From Terriglobia bacterium (GTDB lineage: Bacteria > Acidobacteriota > Terriglobia > Bryobacterales > Bryobacteraceae): a stretch of 34,321 bases of DNA. Shown one piece after another: positions 15,910 through 24,255 of this stretch. The translations under genes were made by a program, and so were the position numbers. Each line of letters opens with the position of its first letter. The stretch's first letter is position 1. The notes under the pieces are model-generated. The model saw nothing but the letters and a program-made list of their open reading frames with translations. It was not told the origin of the DNA and did no database searches. The stretch covers positions 1 through 34,321 of the forward strand of contig JAIQFS010000063.1 of the NCBI GenBank assembly GCA_020073145.1, in the 5' to 3' direction.

Positions 15910-16482
15910 ATGCTGCAACTGATGAGTGCAGCGGGTTGGCGGAAAAGAGGTCGGCCGTTCATGTTCCTAGCGATGGCCGCGTGGCTGATGGCCGGAACGG
16001 AAGGCCGCGCGTCCACGGGCATGGCCTCGCAGACCCTGAGCGCCTGGCTCTACCCCACCGCGAAGTTGTCGGTGCCAGCGGCAACCACAATGAGTCCCGG
16101 GGCGGGCCGCTTTCGTTCGTTCAGCGCCGTGATGCCGGTCACCTACCGGGCACGGACTACGGCAGGAGGCGGCGGCAGCATCACGCTTCAGGTCACGGGC
16201 GATTTTTCACCCGCGGGCGGGCCTTCGGTATCGGGCGGCGCGCTGCAATACTCGTGTAGCGAGGCTTCGTTGGGCACCGCGTGCGCGGGCTTACAAACGG
16301 CGGCCGTCGGGTATCAAACGCCGGTGCTGACGGTGCCGGCCGCGGCATGCACGGGCGGAGGCGGCGCGTGCAGCGCGGCGGATTCGAATTCCCTCCGCCT
16401 GAACTTCACGCTGGCAGATGACCCGGGCTACGCCACCGGATCTTATTCCGCACAATTGACATTCATCATCAGTGCCACTTAG
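15910..16482 (+). CDS. secreted pilin-like subunit 1 (paralogue of the next gene)
   Basis: A 190-residue predicted secreted beta-rich protein. The N-terminus has a basic region (WRKRGRP) and a hydrophobic core (FMFLAMAAWLMAG), with cleavage expected near GRAS. The mature part shares with the next gene GSITLQVTGDF, GGPSV, a cysteine pair in YSCSEASLGTACAG, and the C-terminal strand GYATGSYSAQLTFIISA. The alternating hydrophobic C-terminal strand after GSY resembles pilins of the spore-coat-U/Csu type, whose last strand binds the chaperone and is exchanged on assembly. Other in-frame starts at 15922 and 15961 are possible. The subunit role is inferred from similarity of layout, not from a recognised domain hit. 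Confidence 0.65.
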   Translation: MLQLMSAAGWRKRGRPFMFLAMAAWLMAGTEGRASTGMASQTLSAWLYPTAKLSVPAATTMSPGAGRFRSFSAVMPVTYRARTTAGGGGSITLQVTGDFSPAGGPSVSGGALQYSCSEASLGTACAGLQTAAVGYQTPVLTVPAAACTGGGGACSAADSNSLRLNFTLADDPGYATGSYSAQLTFIISAT

Positions 16483-16498
16483 AGGAAAGAGAGAGATT

Positions 16499-17038
16499 AT
16501 GTCACGAAATCGCAGATCACTTATTTTGGGAGCCATCCTTTTGTTCCTGGCTGCCGGGGCGCACGCGCAATTCAACCCTACGGGGTCGACCACCCTTTCG
16601 GTCAACGTGGCATCCGAAGCCGCTATCCAGATCAACACCGCCACGACCACGTTGGCGACGGCGGGGAGCGCATTCTCGTCCAGTTACACCGGGCAGACCA
16701 GCTTCACATATAAGATCCGCACAGGCAAGACCAGCGGGACGGGATCGATCACTCTGCAAGTTACGAGCGACTTCGCGGCGGGCGGTCCTTCGGTGGCGGC
16801 ACCCGCCTCCGGCGATGGGCTGACCTACACGTGCACGGTCACCAGCCCGGGCACGGCGTGCGCCGGATCGCAAACCGCCCGGACTACTGGATCCACCTCG
16901 GTGGCCACATTCGGAGCCAATGCGCGTTCGGTCAAGGCCGGCAACACGGGTTCGGTATCGTGGACGCTGCCGAACGATCCGGCATACTCGACCGGCGCCT
17001 ACAACGCCACGGTGACGTTCACGATCAGCGCGGCTTAG
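16499..17038 (+). CDS. secreted pilin-like subunit 2 (paralogue of the previous gene)
   Basis: A 179-residue protein with a clear signal peptide (MSRNRRSLILGAILLFLAAGAHA, cleavage before QFN). The mature part is rich in Thr, Ser and Ala, with the blocks GSITLQVTSDF, GGPSV, YTCTVTSPGTACAG and the final strand YSTGAYNATVTFTISA. All are shared with the upstream paralogue. This one lacks the extra cysteine pair of the first copy. A purine-rich ribosome site (AGAGGAAAGAGAGAG) precedes the ATG, perhaps the best in the cluster, which would fit a major subunit. It lies 16 bases after gene 1 and 4 bases before gene 3. Confidence 0.7.
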   Translation: MSRNRRSLILGAILLFLAAGAHAQFNPTGSTTLSVNVASEAAIQINTATTTLATAGSAFSSSYTGQTSFTYKIRTGKTSGTGSITLQVTSDFAAGGPSVAAPASGDGLTYTCTVTSPGTACAGSQTARTTGSTSVATFGANARSVKAGNTGSVSWTLPNDPAYSTGAYNATVTFTISAA

Positions 17039-17042
17039 GGCG

Positions 17043-17561
17043 ATGAGAAACTGGCTCGCGATTGCCGTTTTGTGGGGGGCCGGGGTGGCACCGCTGCGAG
17101 CGGCGCACGAGAACTGGGCACCGCCGCCGGGTGGGCCTTTGATGGTGACGGTCACGCCCGCCAGCATCAGTTTCAACGCCACCAACCCCGACGTTGCGGC
17201 AGTGAACGGCGCGTCCACCGCATCGATTTCGTGGACCGCCAGCGGTCGCTCGCAGTTCAGTTGGAGTCTCAGCGTGCAAGGCGATGGCGCGAGTTTTTCG
17301 AATTGTCCGGCGGTTCCGATTTCCGCGGTCATGGTCTCCTGCGCGGGGGCAACGATGACGGGCGGAGGCGGTTCGGGAGTTTGCAGCGCGGCGGCACCCC
17401 TCTCGACCACGCCGCTGGTGGTCGCCAGCGGCACACAGGGCGTACCGAGCGCGTTCTATCGCGTGGTTGTTCGGTTCACGTTATCCGATAGCTGGAAGTA
17501 CATCGCTCAATTGAATCCACCATGTTCTCTTTCTCTTACCTACATCGCCAATCTGCAATAG
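17043..17561 (+). CDS. secreted pilin-like subunit 3 (more divergent)
   Basis: A 172-residue protein with a signal peptide (MRNWLAIAVLWGAGVAPLRA, cleavage near AHE). The mature part is beta-rich (LMVTVTPASISFNATNP, ASTASISWTASG) and contains two cysteine pairs (FSNCPAV/VSCAGA and GVCSAA/PPCSLSL). It ends SLSLTYIANL, an amphipathic last strand like those of its neighbours, though overall similarity to genes 1 and 2 is low. Its start is 4 bases after the gene 2 stop and its end overlaps the chaperone-like gene by 40 bases. It might be a tip or anchoring subunit of the same fibre; that is inference from position. Confidence 0.65.
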   Translation: MRNWLAIAVLWGAGVAPLRAAHENWAPPPGGPLMVTVTPASISFNATNPDVAAVNGASTASISWTASGRSQFSWSLSVQGDGASFSNCPAVPISAVMVSCAGATMTGGGGSGVCSAAAPLSTTPLVVASGTQGVPSAFYRVVVRFTLSDSWKYIAQLNPPCSLSLTYIANLQ

Positions 17562-18361
17562 CGGCTCTAGTGATCGCGGCGGCCCTGGCATCGGCCGGCA
17601 GCGCGCAGGCTCAAGTGGGGCTGGGGCTCACTCCCATGCGGGAGGAACTGCGGCTCGCGCCGGGTGATCAGCATTCCGGGACTCTGGTGCTCTCCAACGC
17701 CGGGCCGGAGAAGATCCGGGTGGCGGCGGACCTGCTCGACTTCTTCATCGACGATAATGCGACGCCGCAGTTCCGGCGGCAGTGGCCGCAGGAATCGGAA
17801 GACTCGTGCCGCGGGTGGCTGACGCTCAACCCCATGGAGATGGAGTTGGGCGGCAACTCGCAAGCCGTCGTACGCTACACGATTCGCGTGCCGCAATCGG
17901 CGGCGGAACGAAGCTATCACTGTGCCGCCGGCTTCACGACGCATCCGGTAGCGGAACAGGCGCGCGCGGTTGGGCTGCGCACGGCGGTGCAAATCGTGAC
18001 GGCATTCTACGTGGTGGCTGGAACGCCGCGGGCCGAGGGTTCGATCCAAGACCTGAGGCTGGAACGTTCCGAGGACCCGCAACGGCCGGGCTGGCGGGCC
18101 GTGGTGGTGATCGGCAACCCGAGCTGGATGCATTTCCGCCCGAGCGGCGCGGTCGAGGTTCTGAACGAAGGGGGCGTGGTAGTGGAGTCCGTGAACTTCG
18201 TGCCCCTACCGGTTCTGCCGAAACGCGATCAGACATACGTGTTCCCGTTGAAGCTGGAGAGCGGCGGCGGCGCGTACACGGTGCGGGTTCGAGTGGACCT
18301 GGGCGGCAATGAAATTCAGGAGGCGACGGCGCATGTGGGGGCCGCCCATCCCAGCCCGTAA
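17522..18361 (+). CDS. periplasmic chaperone-like protein with two Ig-like domains
   Basis: A 279-residue protein with a signal peptide (about residues 1-30, ending AGSAQA). The first domain starts VGLGLTPMREELRLAPGDQHSGTLVLSNAGPEKIRVAADLL (given here in parts: the GLTPMREELRLAPG strand, then SGTLVLSNAG), and later LTLNPMEMELGGNSQAVVRY. This is the two-sheet pattern of PapD-like chaperones: a G-x-x-x-x-P-x-R start, an N-x-G turn, and a x-P-x-x-x-x-L-x-x-x-x-x-x-x-x-R strand. The second domain (NPSWMHFRPSGAVEVLN, then VNFVPLPVLPKRDQTYVF) is a further Ig-like unit, also reminiscent of WxL-interacting proteins. It would hold subunits in the periplasm before delivery to the outer membrane. Its start overlaps gene 3 by 40 bases with no visible ribosome site. 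The chaperone role is inferred. Confidence 0.6.
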   Translation: MFSFSYLHRQSAIAALVIAAALASAGSAQAQVGLGLTPMREELRLAPGDQHSGTLVLSNAGPEKIRVAADLLDFFIDDNATPQFRRQWPQESEDSCRGWLTLNPMEMELGGNSQAVVRYTIRVPQSAAERSYHCAAGFTTHPVAEQARAVGLRTAVQIVTAFYVVAGTPRAEGSIQDLRLERSEDPQRPGWRAVVVIGNPSWMHFRPSGAVEVLNEGGVVVESVNFVPLPVLPKRDQTYVFPLKLESGGGAYTVRVRVDLGGNEIQEATAHVGAAHPSP

Positions 18362-20558
18362 GGGGGCCGTTTGCGCCGCGGTCTGGCTGTGGGTTGCAAT
18401 CGCCGCCTCCGGCCAAAGCCGCGGGGAGGCTGAGATCGCTCTGCAAGGTGCTTATCTCGGCGGCACCTCGCAGAACCTGCTCGACACCTCCGGGGTGTCG
18501 GCGCAGTTCCGCGAATGGCTGCCGGGGCTGGGATACCTGAGCGGCAGCTTGGAGGGCTACGGCAGCCAGAATCGGCTGCAGGTCGGCGAGAACTACGCGG
18601 AGCTGCTGAGCGTACCGTGGCGCGGCGTGCGCTGGACCGTGACCGGCGGAGACTTTCGCGTGCCAGGGGCCCTGGTGGAGTCGCCGTTCTACAACCTGGT
18701 GAATCCGGAGATCGCGGCGCGCGGGTTCGCGGTCCGCGTGGCAACACCCGAGGCGGAATACATGGTCTTCGCGGGCGGGGAGACGCTGTCGGCGGGGCCG
18801 CGGGTGGCGTATCGACTGCGCGCGCCGCAGACCATTCTGGGTTTCTCGGCGGTGCGCCGGATCAAAGGATTGCGGATCGGGGCCCGCTTCCAGCAGTTCT
18901 CATCCAGCCCGGATGCCGTCCGCGAAAATCCGGTTTACTTTCCGGTGGGGGGGATTTTTGGCCTGGCGCGCACCGCCGCCCTGCAACTGGCATACAGTCC
19001 GATGTCCAGGCTGAAGCTGTATGGCGAGGTCTCGCGACCGGCCGCGGACAAACAGCCGTCGCTGACGTCGATGGTGGCCGGCATGGCGTGGGAGAGCGAA
19101 CGGCTCACCGTCCGCGCCAACTGGGCGCGGCAAGGCACGCTCTATTTTCCGCTGGCGGGCCTCTACGCCGGCGATCGGCAGGGGCCATTCGCAGAAGCCC
19201 GCTTCCGGCCCTGGAAAGGGCTGGAAGTTTTCGGCTCGGCCAGCCAGTATCGCAACAACCTGGAGGGGAGTGCCGAAGTGGTTTCGCTGCGCAGCGCGAG
19301 CACGTCGGCGGGGCTGACCCTGGCCTTGCCGTGGAAATTCGCAGCCACTGGGCAGGTCTCGACAATTCGATTCTCGTCGGCAGCGCCGGGAGCGGAGGCG
19401 GCCGTCTCGCACAACCGCCAGGTCAGCGCCACGCTCTCGCGCAACCTGGGACGGCATGCGCTGCACCTCAACTGGCGCGATCTCGCTCTCGATGGAACTC
19501 CGGCGCGGCAGCGCCAGCGCTCCACGGAACTGGAAGATCTGTTCCACTTCCGGCGGTTCTTCGTGGGAGGAGCGGCGCGGCTGCAGCAAGCCACGGGGAG
19601 CGAGCGGCGCAACTCCATCTACTTTCGAGGGTCCGCACAGGCCAATCTGGGACGCTGGAGTGTCTACGCCAACGCGGAAGTGGGCAACGATCTGGCCAAC
19701 CGCACCCTGTTCGCCACCAACACGTACACCACCAGCGTAGCGGGCGTGGCGGTCCGGCTGCGGCGCGGCTGGAATCTGCAGACCGAAGCTTTCCGCAACC
19801 GGCTGAATATGGCGATCAATCGGCAAAGCATCTTCGCGATGGAAGCATCCGGTACGCCCGTGACCGCGGCGGCCGGGTTGGTCAGTCAGTGGAGCCTGTA
19901 CATCCGGCTGAGCAAGCAACTGCGCTGGGGCGGCGGCCTGCCAGATGAAAATGCCGACCAGTACATCGCTCAACAAGCGCCGCTCACGGGCTCGGTGGAA
20001 GGCCGGGTTATGGTGCGGAGGGCGGAAGGCATGCAACCGGCAGCGGGCATCCCCGTCAGCCTGGACCAAGGCCGCAGCGTGGTAACGGACGCCGCCGGAC
20101 TCTATTTGTTCGAAGAGGTCCCCATCGGCGCCCATGACGTGGCGCTTTCTGCCGAACTGCCTGCCGATTACGATCCCGGCGAACCGAGCCAGGCCCGCGT
20201 GATGGTGCAGTCCCGCCGCCGCGCGCGGACGGACTTCGAGGTGCTGCCGCTGGCGTCGATCGACGGGCAAGTTGATGGGCCGGTGGGCATCGCTCTCGAC
20301 GGCATCCTGATCCGTATGGCTCCCGGCGGGCGTTACACCACGACCGACGCTGACGGGCACTACCGTTTTTATAATGTCCGCGAAGGCGATTTCGATTTCG
20401 AGATCGATCCAGGCACGCTTCCCGAAAACACCGTGCTGGCGACGGATGCGCGCAGGGCGGCTACCGTTCGGTGGGGAGTCCAGGCCGAGATCGCTTCTTT
20501 CAGCCTTGCCAAGCAGTCCGCCGAGAAACCGATTCGGAGAGTCCTGGTGAGAGAATAG
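18333..20558 (+). CDS. usher-like outer-membrane barrel with two C-terminal Ig/CNA-B-like modules
   Basis: A 741-residue protein. The ATG at 18333 is chosen because AGGAGG (18318-18323) lies nine bases before it and a signal peptide follows (VCAAVWLWVAIAASG). Residues about 30-540 alternate polar and hydrophobic positions in the way of a large outer-membrane beta barrel, with repeated turns such as LSGSLEGYGSQNRL and AALQLAYSPMSRLKLYGEV. Residues about 545-640 (GSVEGRVMV, GIPVSLDQGRSVVTDAAGLYLFEEVP) and 645-735 (IDGQVDGPVGIALDGILIRM, TTTDADGHYRFYNV, FEIDPGTLPENT) are two carboxypeptidase-regulatory/CNA-B-like domains. A barrel of usher size followed by two C-terminal beta domains matches usher architecture, but I see no N-terminal chaperone-binding or plug sequence I can name. 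It overlaps the chaperone-like gene by 29 bases. Confidence 0.65.
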   Translation: MWGPPIPARKGAVCAAVWLWVAIAASGQSRGEAEIALQGAYLGGTSQNLLDTSGVSAQFREWLPGLGYLSGSLEGYGSQNRLQVGENYAELLSVPWRGVRWTVTGGDFRVPGALVESPFYNLVNPEIAARGFAVRVATPEAEYMVFAGGETLSAGPRVAYRLRAPQTILGFSAVRRIKGLRIGARFQQFSSSPDAVRENPVYFPVGGIFGLARTAALQLAYSPMSRLKLYGEVSRPAADKQPSLTSMVAGMAWESERLTVRANWARQGTLYFPLAGLYAGDRQGPFAEARFRPWKGLEVFGSASQYRNNLEGSAEVVSLRSASTSAGLTLALPWKFAATGQVSTIRFSSAAPGAEAAVSHNRQVSATLSRNLGRHALHLNWRDLALDGTPARQRQRSTELEDLFHFRRFFVGGAARLQQATGSERRNSIYFRGSAQANLGRWSVYANAEVGNDLANRTLFATNTYTTSVAGVAVRLRRGWNLQTEAFRNRLNMAINRQSIFAMEASGTPVTAAAGLVSQWSLYIRLSKQLRWGGGLPDENADQYIAQQAPLTGSVEGRVMVRRAEGMQPAAGIPVSLDQGRSVVTDAAGLYLFEEVPIGAHDVALSAELPADYDPGEPSQARVMVQSRRRARTDFEVLPLASIDGQVDGPVGIALDGILIRMAPGGRYTTTDADGHYRFYNVREGDFDFEIDPGTLPENTVLATDARRAATVRWGVQAEIASFSLAKQSAEKPIRRVLVRE

Positions 20559-20604
20559 GAAAGGCCGGCAGGCGAATGACCCTTCCGGTCGCTAGACTAA
20601 GGGT

Positions 20605-21198
20605 ATGCGAATGCCGATGCTCGCGCTCCTGCTGGGGTTCGAGGCGGCAGCGCAGGCGCCGTTACCCTTCGTGATGGGGAAAGCGATCGCCGTATCCGGG
20701 GATCACATCACCGTACACAGCGACCCGGATGCCACCACGGTGCTCTACGCGGTTCCAGACAGCACCATCTGGCGCGGACAAACGGGGCATTCGCTGGCTT
20801 CGGTTCAACCCGGAGACAACGTGTGGATCCAGTATCGTCGCGACGCGACCGGGCGGCTGGTGATTGTGGACCTGTCGGCCAACCTCGACCATGTCTGGGG
20901 ACGCATCACACGAGTGGCGAAGGGCGAATTCGAGGTGGAGCAGAACTTCAACGCGGACCCGCAATCGGCTTACCGGCGCGGATTGCGGGAAGTGGCGTTC
21001 GATTCCGGCACGCAATTCGAAGAAAGCGCCCCAGCTGATCTGCGTCCGGGCCGAACCGTCGACTTGATCGGACTCACGATCACGGAAACCCGGGTTCATG
21101 CCAGCCGGATTACGGTGTATGAAGGGAACCTACCGGTGCGGATGCCGGCGGGCACGCGCGTAACTGCGCCCGACGGCTCGTCCCACATTCGAAACTAG
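20605..21198 (+). CDS. secreted beta-rich protein, DUF5666-like
   Basis: A 197-residue protein with a short signal (MPMLALLLGFEAAAQA). The mature part is a run of small beta units: FVMGKAIAVSGDHITVHSD, SLASVQPGDNVWIQYRRD, VWGRITRVAKGEFEVEQNF and LRPGRTVDLIGLTI. This G-x-I-x-x-V...V-x-P-G-x-x-V pattern recalls DUF5666-type OB-fold repeats. It lies 46 bases after the usher-like gene and has its own -10-like TAGACT (20593-20598) 6 bases before the ATG, so it may be a separate or leaderless transcript. Function unknown. The frame after the TAG stop stays open for 58 more codons. Confidence 0.65.
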   Translation: MRMPMLALLLGFEAAAQAPLPFVMGKAIAVSGDHITVHSDPDATTVLYAVPDSTIWRGQTGHSLASVQPGDNVWIQYRRDATGRLVIVDLSANLDHVWGRITRVAKGEFEVEQNFNADPQSAYRRGLREVAFDSGTQFEESAPADLRPGRTVDLIGLTITETRVHASRITVYEGNLPVRMPAGTRVTAPDGSSHIRN

Positions 21199-21429
21199 CG
21201 GGCGGGTCTGTGGCATGGCAATGCGCGTGCAATCGAATCCGGGTGCGCGCAGTGGCTTAGCCCCGATCTGCTGATGGCAGAGGCGTTACCCGGCAGCGTT
21301 GAACCGGTTGCCGTGCCCTACGCTCACACGGGTGTGTCGATCGAGCATCACCGCCACGCCGGAACGATGATCTAAGTGCTTGCTATAATTGAGGGTCAAA
21401 GTCTGCAACGCAAACATCTGAACTCGCAC
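21199..21429 (+). promoter_or_regulatory. intergenic region with an extended -10 promoter
   Basis: TGCTATAAT (21381-21389) is an extended -10 element 40 bases before the ATG of the NHL-repeat gene and probably drives it. Bases 21199-21375 continue in the frame of the previous gene without a stop until a TAA at 21373. They encode a plausible-looking tail (SPDLLMAEALPGSVEPVAV), which could be a lost C-terminus after a nonsense change, or chance in GC-rich DNA. Confidence 0.5.
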
Positions 21430-24255
21430 ATGAAGTGTCTCATCCTATTCACCATGGCAGCGGCCAGCGTCTGCGCCGCCGATTTCACCACAGGACAAGC
21501 TGCGCGGCTGGTCATCGGCCAGGAAACGTTCACCTCTGAGAACACCAATTCGAGCGATACCATTCTCGGCGCGGCAAGCGGTCTGGCGTACGCCGGTGAC
21601 ACCCTGTTCGTAGCGGACGCCAATCGGGTGGGGGCCGCGCCGATCAATCATCGAGTGCTGCTGTTCAAGAATCTGTCGAGCCAACTGCCCGCGCCCACCG
21701 CGGAATTGGCAAACAACCGGAAATGTCCGGTCTGCCTGGGGCAAGCGTCGCTGGTGCTGGGCCAACCGGATTTCACGACGGTCACGGAACAGGTCCCCGC
21801 CACGCCGAGCAGTCTGCGCCTGCCGACGGCGGTGGCTTCGGACGGGGTGCACCTCGTGGTGGCGGACACCAACCACAATCGGGTACTGATCTGGAACAGC
21901 ATTCCGACGATCAACAATCAGCCGGCCGATGTGGTGGTGGGGCAGCCTGATTTTCAGAGTCAGGCGGTGCCGGGCGACACTCCCAACGCCAAGTCCATGC
22001 GCGGGCCGCAAGGGGTCTGGATTCAGAGCGGGAAACTGTACGTCGCCGATACGCAGAACAATCGCATTCTGATCTACAACCAGCTGCCCACCTCCAACGG
22101 GGCGGCGGCGGATCTGGTGCTCGGACAACCCAATTTCACGACGTTCGCGGAGCCGGACCTGACGAAACAGAACACGAGCGCGACGGCATCCAATATGCTG
22201 AATCCGGTTTCGGTGACCTCCGACGGGGTTCGCCTGTTCGTGGCCGATCTGGGATACAACCGGGTATTGATCTGGAAGAGCATTCCCACTGCCAACGCCG
22301 TGCCGGCGGACTTGGTGCTGGGGCAGCCGGATCTGACGAGTTCGATTGCCAACAATTCGTTCTCGGGGTTTCCGGCCACGAGTGCGAGCGACACCACGCA
22401 TAAGGAGACACCGGTACTGTGCCCCACGTCAAGCGGCACGGACCTCGTCGGGAATCCGATCTATCCGCCGACCTGCAACTCCACGCTCAGTTTCCCGCGA
22501 TATGCGCTGTCGGACGGGCAGCGACTGTTCCTGGCCGACGGAGGCAACGATCGCGTGCTGATCTTCAAGCAAATTCCGACGGCAAACGGCCAGGCGGCCG
22601 ACACGATTCTGGGGCAGATCGGGGGCGACGTCAACCAGGCTTCCGACGCGGCAGACTCGCTCCGCACACCGATGTCGCTGGCATGGGACGGAACCAATCT
22701 GTACGTAGGAGACTCCTACAACCGGCGCATCACGGTCTACACGGCGGGCGAGAACTCCATCCCCTACGCCGGGGTTCGCAACGCGGCGAGCCTGAATATT
22801 TACGCCTTGGGCAACGTGGCTCTGGCGGGCACGTTGACGGCGAACGATTCGGTCACCATCACGATCTGCACCCCGCCCGCTGCCAATGCCAACACCAGCG
22901 GCTGCATCAGTCCGGCGGCCCCGAACGCGTCGACCAGCGGATCGACGATCGGCAAAGACTACACCTACAAGATCCTTTCCACCGACACGTTCAACACGGT
23001 GGTCGACGGATTAGTCGCGGCAATCAACGCCGGCACGGGAGATCCGAACGTGGTGGCGGCTCCGAATCATGCGACCCAGACCGTTCTGCTGGCGGCCCGG
23101 CAGGCGGGCGATGCCGGAAACAATATCTCGTACGTGACGTCGGTTTCCACCAACGCCACGATTATCGCCAGCGCGGCAAGCGGGAGCCTGACCGGCGGAG
23201 GCGACGCGGCCAAAGTGGCGGCAGGCACGGTGGTGTCGGTCCTCGGCAGCAACCTGTCGTTCAACGGTACGGTCAGCGCCGACATGACCCAGAACCAACT
23301 CCCCACGACGCTGGGCGGGACGGAGGTCTACTTCAACGGGATCCGGGCGCCACTGCTCATGGTCTCGCCGTCTCAAATCAACGCCCAGATTCCGTGGGAG
23401 GTGTCGGACACCACCAGCATCAGCGCGTACGTGCGCTCGGTACGGAGCGACGGCAGCGTCGCGTTTACCACCCCGGTGGCGGCCACCATCGTGACGCAGA
23501 ACCCAGGCATCTTTCCGCAGCCGGGAGCGCTGGCCACTCCGCCGCCCGGCGCGATCCTGCACGGAACCAGCCACCCGACCGGCGTGATCCTGGTGGACGG
23601 TTCGATCCAGGCGGGCGATGTCGCGACGATCAACATCGAAGACCGGTCCTATTCCTATACCGTGCAGTCCGGAGATACGCTCAATTCGGTCCGCGATGCG
23701 CTGGTGTTGTTGCTGAATCTGGATCCCAAGGTGTCGGCCAAAGCCGGCATCGCGTTCGCGCGCAACATCATGATTCAGGCCCGACTGTCCGGACCGGACG
23801 CCAACGGTTTGGCCTACAGCAGCAGCACCACCGGGGCCACCAGCACCGGCGCGACTCTGATCCTGACGCCGGAGACCAACGGGTTGTGCTGCGCCAACAT
23901 CGCGTACAGCCCGGTGACGAACAGCAACCCGGCGATTCCCGGCGAGCTTCTACTGGTCTACGCTACGGGACTCGGATTGCCGGTGCAGAGCGAGAGCAAC
24001 CAGGGCCTCATCATTACGGGCACCAAGTATGCGGACGGCGGGCCCATCACCGAACCAACCAATTTTGTGTCGTCGCTGGCCGGCGGCAAGACGGCCAACA
24101 TCTTGTCGGCCAGCCTCAAGCCTGGTACCGTGGGGGTCTTCGAGGTTCTGTTACAGCTCAACAGCCAGATGCCGACCGATTTCTTGACCAACGTCTACAT
24201 CGCGCAGGACATCTATATCAGCAACATCGTGACGTTTCCGCTGGTCAGTCCCTAG
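21430..24255 (+). CDS. secreted NHL-repeat protein with Solibacter-type C-terminal domain (TIGR03437-like)
   Basis: A 941-residue secreted protein with signal peptide MKCLILFTMAAASVCAA. Residues about 20-440 form an NHL/beta-propeller-like region of five or six repeats, each with a VLGQPDF-like block and a LFVADxxxNRVLIW-like strand (LVVADTNHNRVLIWN, LYVADTQNNRILIYN, LFVADLGYNRVLIWK). Residues about 452-941 resemble the Solibacter C-terminal domain: VVSVLGSNL, LPTTLGGTEVYFNG, APLLMVSPSQINAQIPWEV, NPGIFPQPG, PGELLLVYATGLG. That domain is interrupted by two related inserted modules, at about 459-593 and 718-832, each with a GD..TI..........YTYxIxSxDTxN-like core (YTYKILSTDTFNTVVDGLV; YSYTVQSGDTLNSVRDALV). 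Function unknown; probably cell-surface binding. Its stop overlaps the convergent nadD by 11 bases. Confidence 0.88.
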   Translation: MKCLILFTMAAASVCAADFTTGQAARLVIGQETFTSENTNSSDTILGAASGLAYAGDTLFVADANRVGAAPINHRVLLFKNLSSQLPAPTAELANNRKCPVCLGQASLVLGQPDFTTVTEQVPATPSSLRLPTAVASDGVHLVVADTNHNRVLIWNSIPTINNQPADVVVGQPDFQSQAVPGDTPNAKSMRGPQGVWIQSGKLYVADTQNNRILIYNQLPTSNGAAADLVLGQPNFTTFAEPDLTKQNTSATASNMLNPVSVTSDGVRLFVADLGYNRVLIWKSIPTANAVPADLVLGQPDLTSSIANNSFSGFPATSASDTTHKETPVLCPTSSGTDLVGNPIYPPTCNSTLSFPRYALSDGQRLFLADGGNDRVLIFKQIPTANGQAADTILGQIGGDVNQASDAADSLRTPMSLAWDGTNLYVGDSYNRRITVYTAGENSIPYAGVRNAASLNIYALGNVALAGTLTANDSVTITICTPPAANANTSGCISPAAPNASTSGSTIGKDYTYKILSTDTFNTVVDGLVAAINAGTGDPNVVAAPNHATQTVLLAARQAGDAGNNISYVTSVSTNATIIASAASGSLTGGGDAAKVAAGTVVSVLGSNLSFNGTVSADMTQNQLPTTLGGTEVYFNGIRAPLLMVSPSQINAQIPWEVSDTTSISAYVRSVRSDGSVAFTTPVAATIVTQNPGIFPQPGALATPPPGAILHGTSHPTGVILVDGSIQAGDVATINIEDRSYSYTVQSGDTLNSVRDALVLLLNLDPKVSAKAGIAFARNIMIQARLSGPDANGLAYSSSTTGATSTGATLILTPETNGLCCANIAYSPVTNSNPAIPGELLLVYATGLGLPVQSESNQGLIITGTKYADGGPITEPTNFVSSLAGGKTANILSASLKPGTVGVFEVLLQLNSQMPTDFLTNVYIAQDIYISNIVTFPLVSP

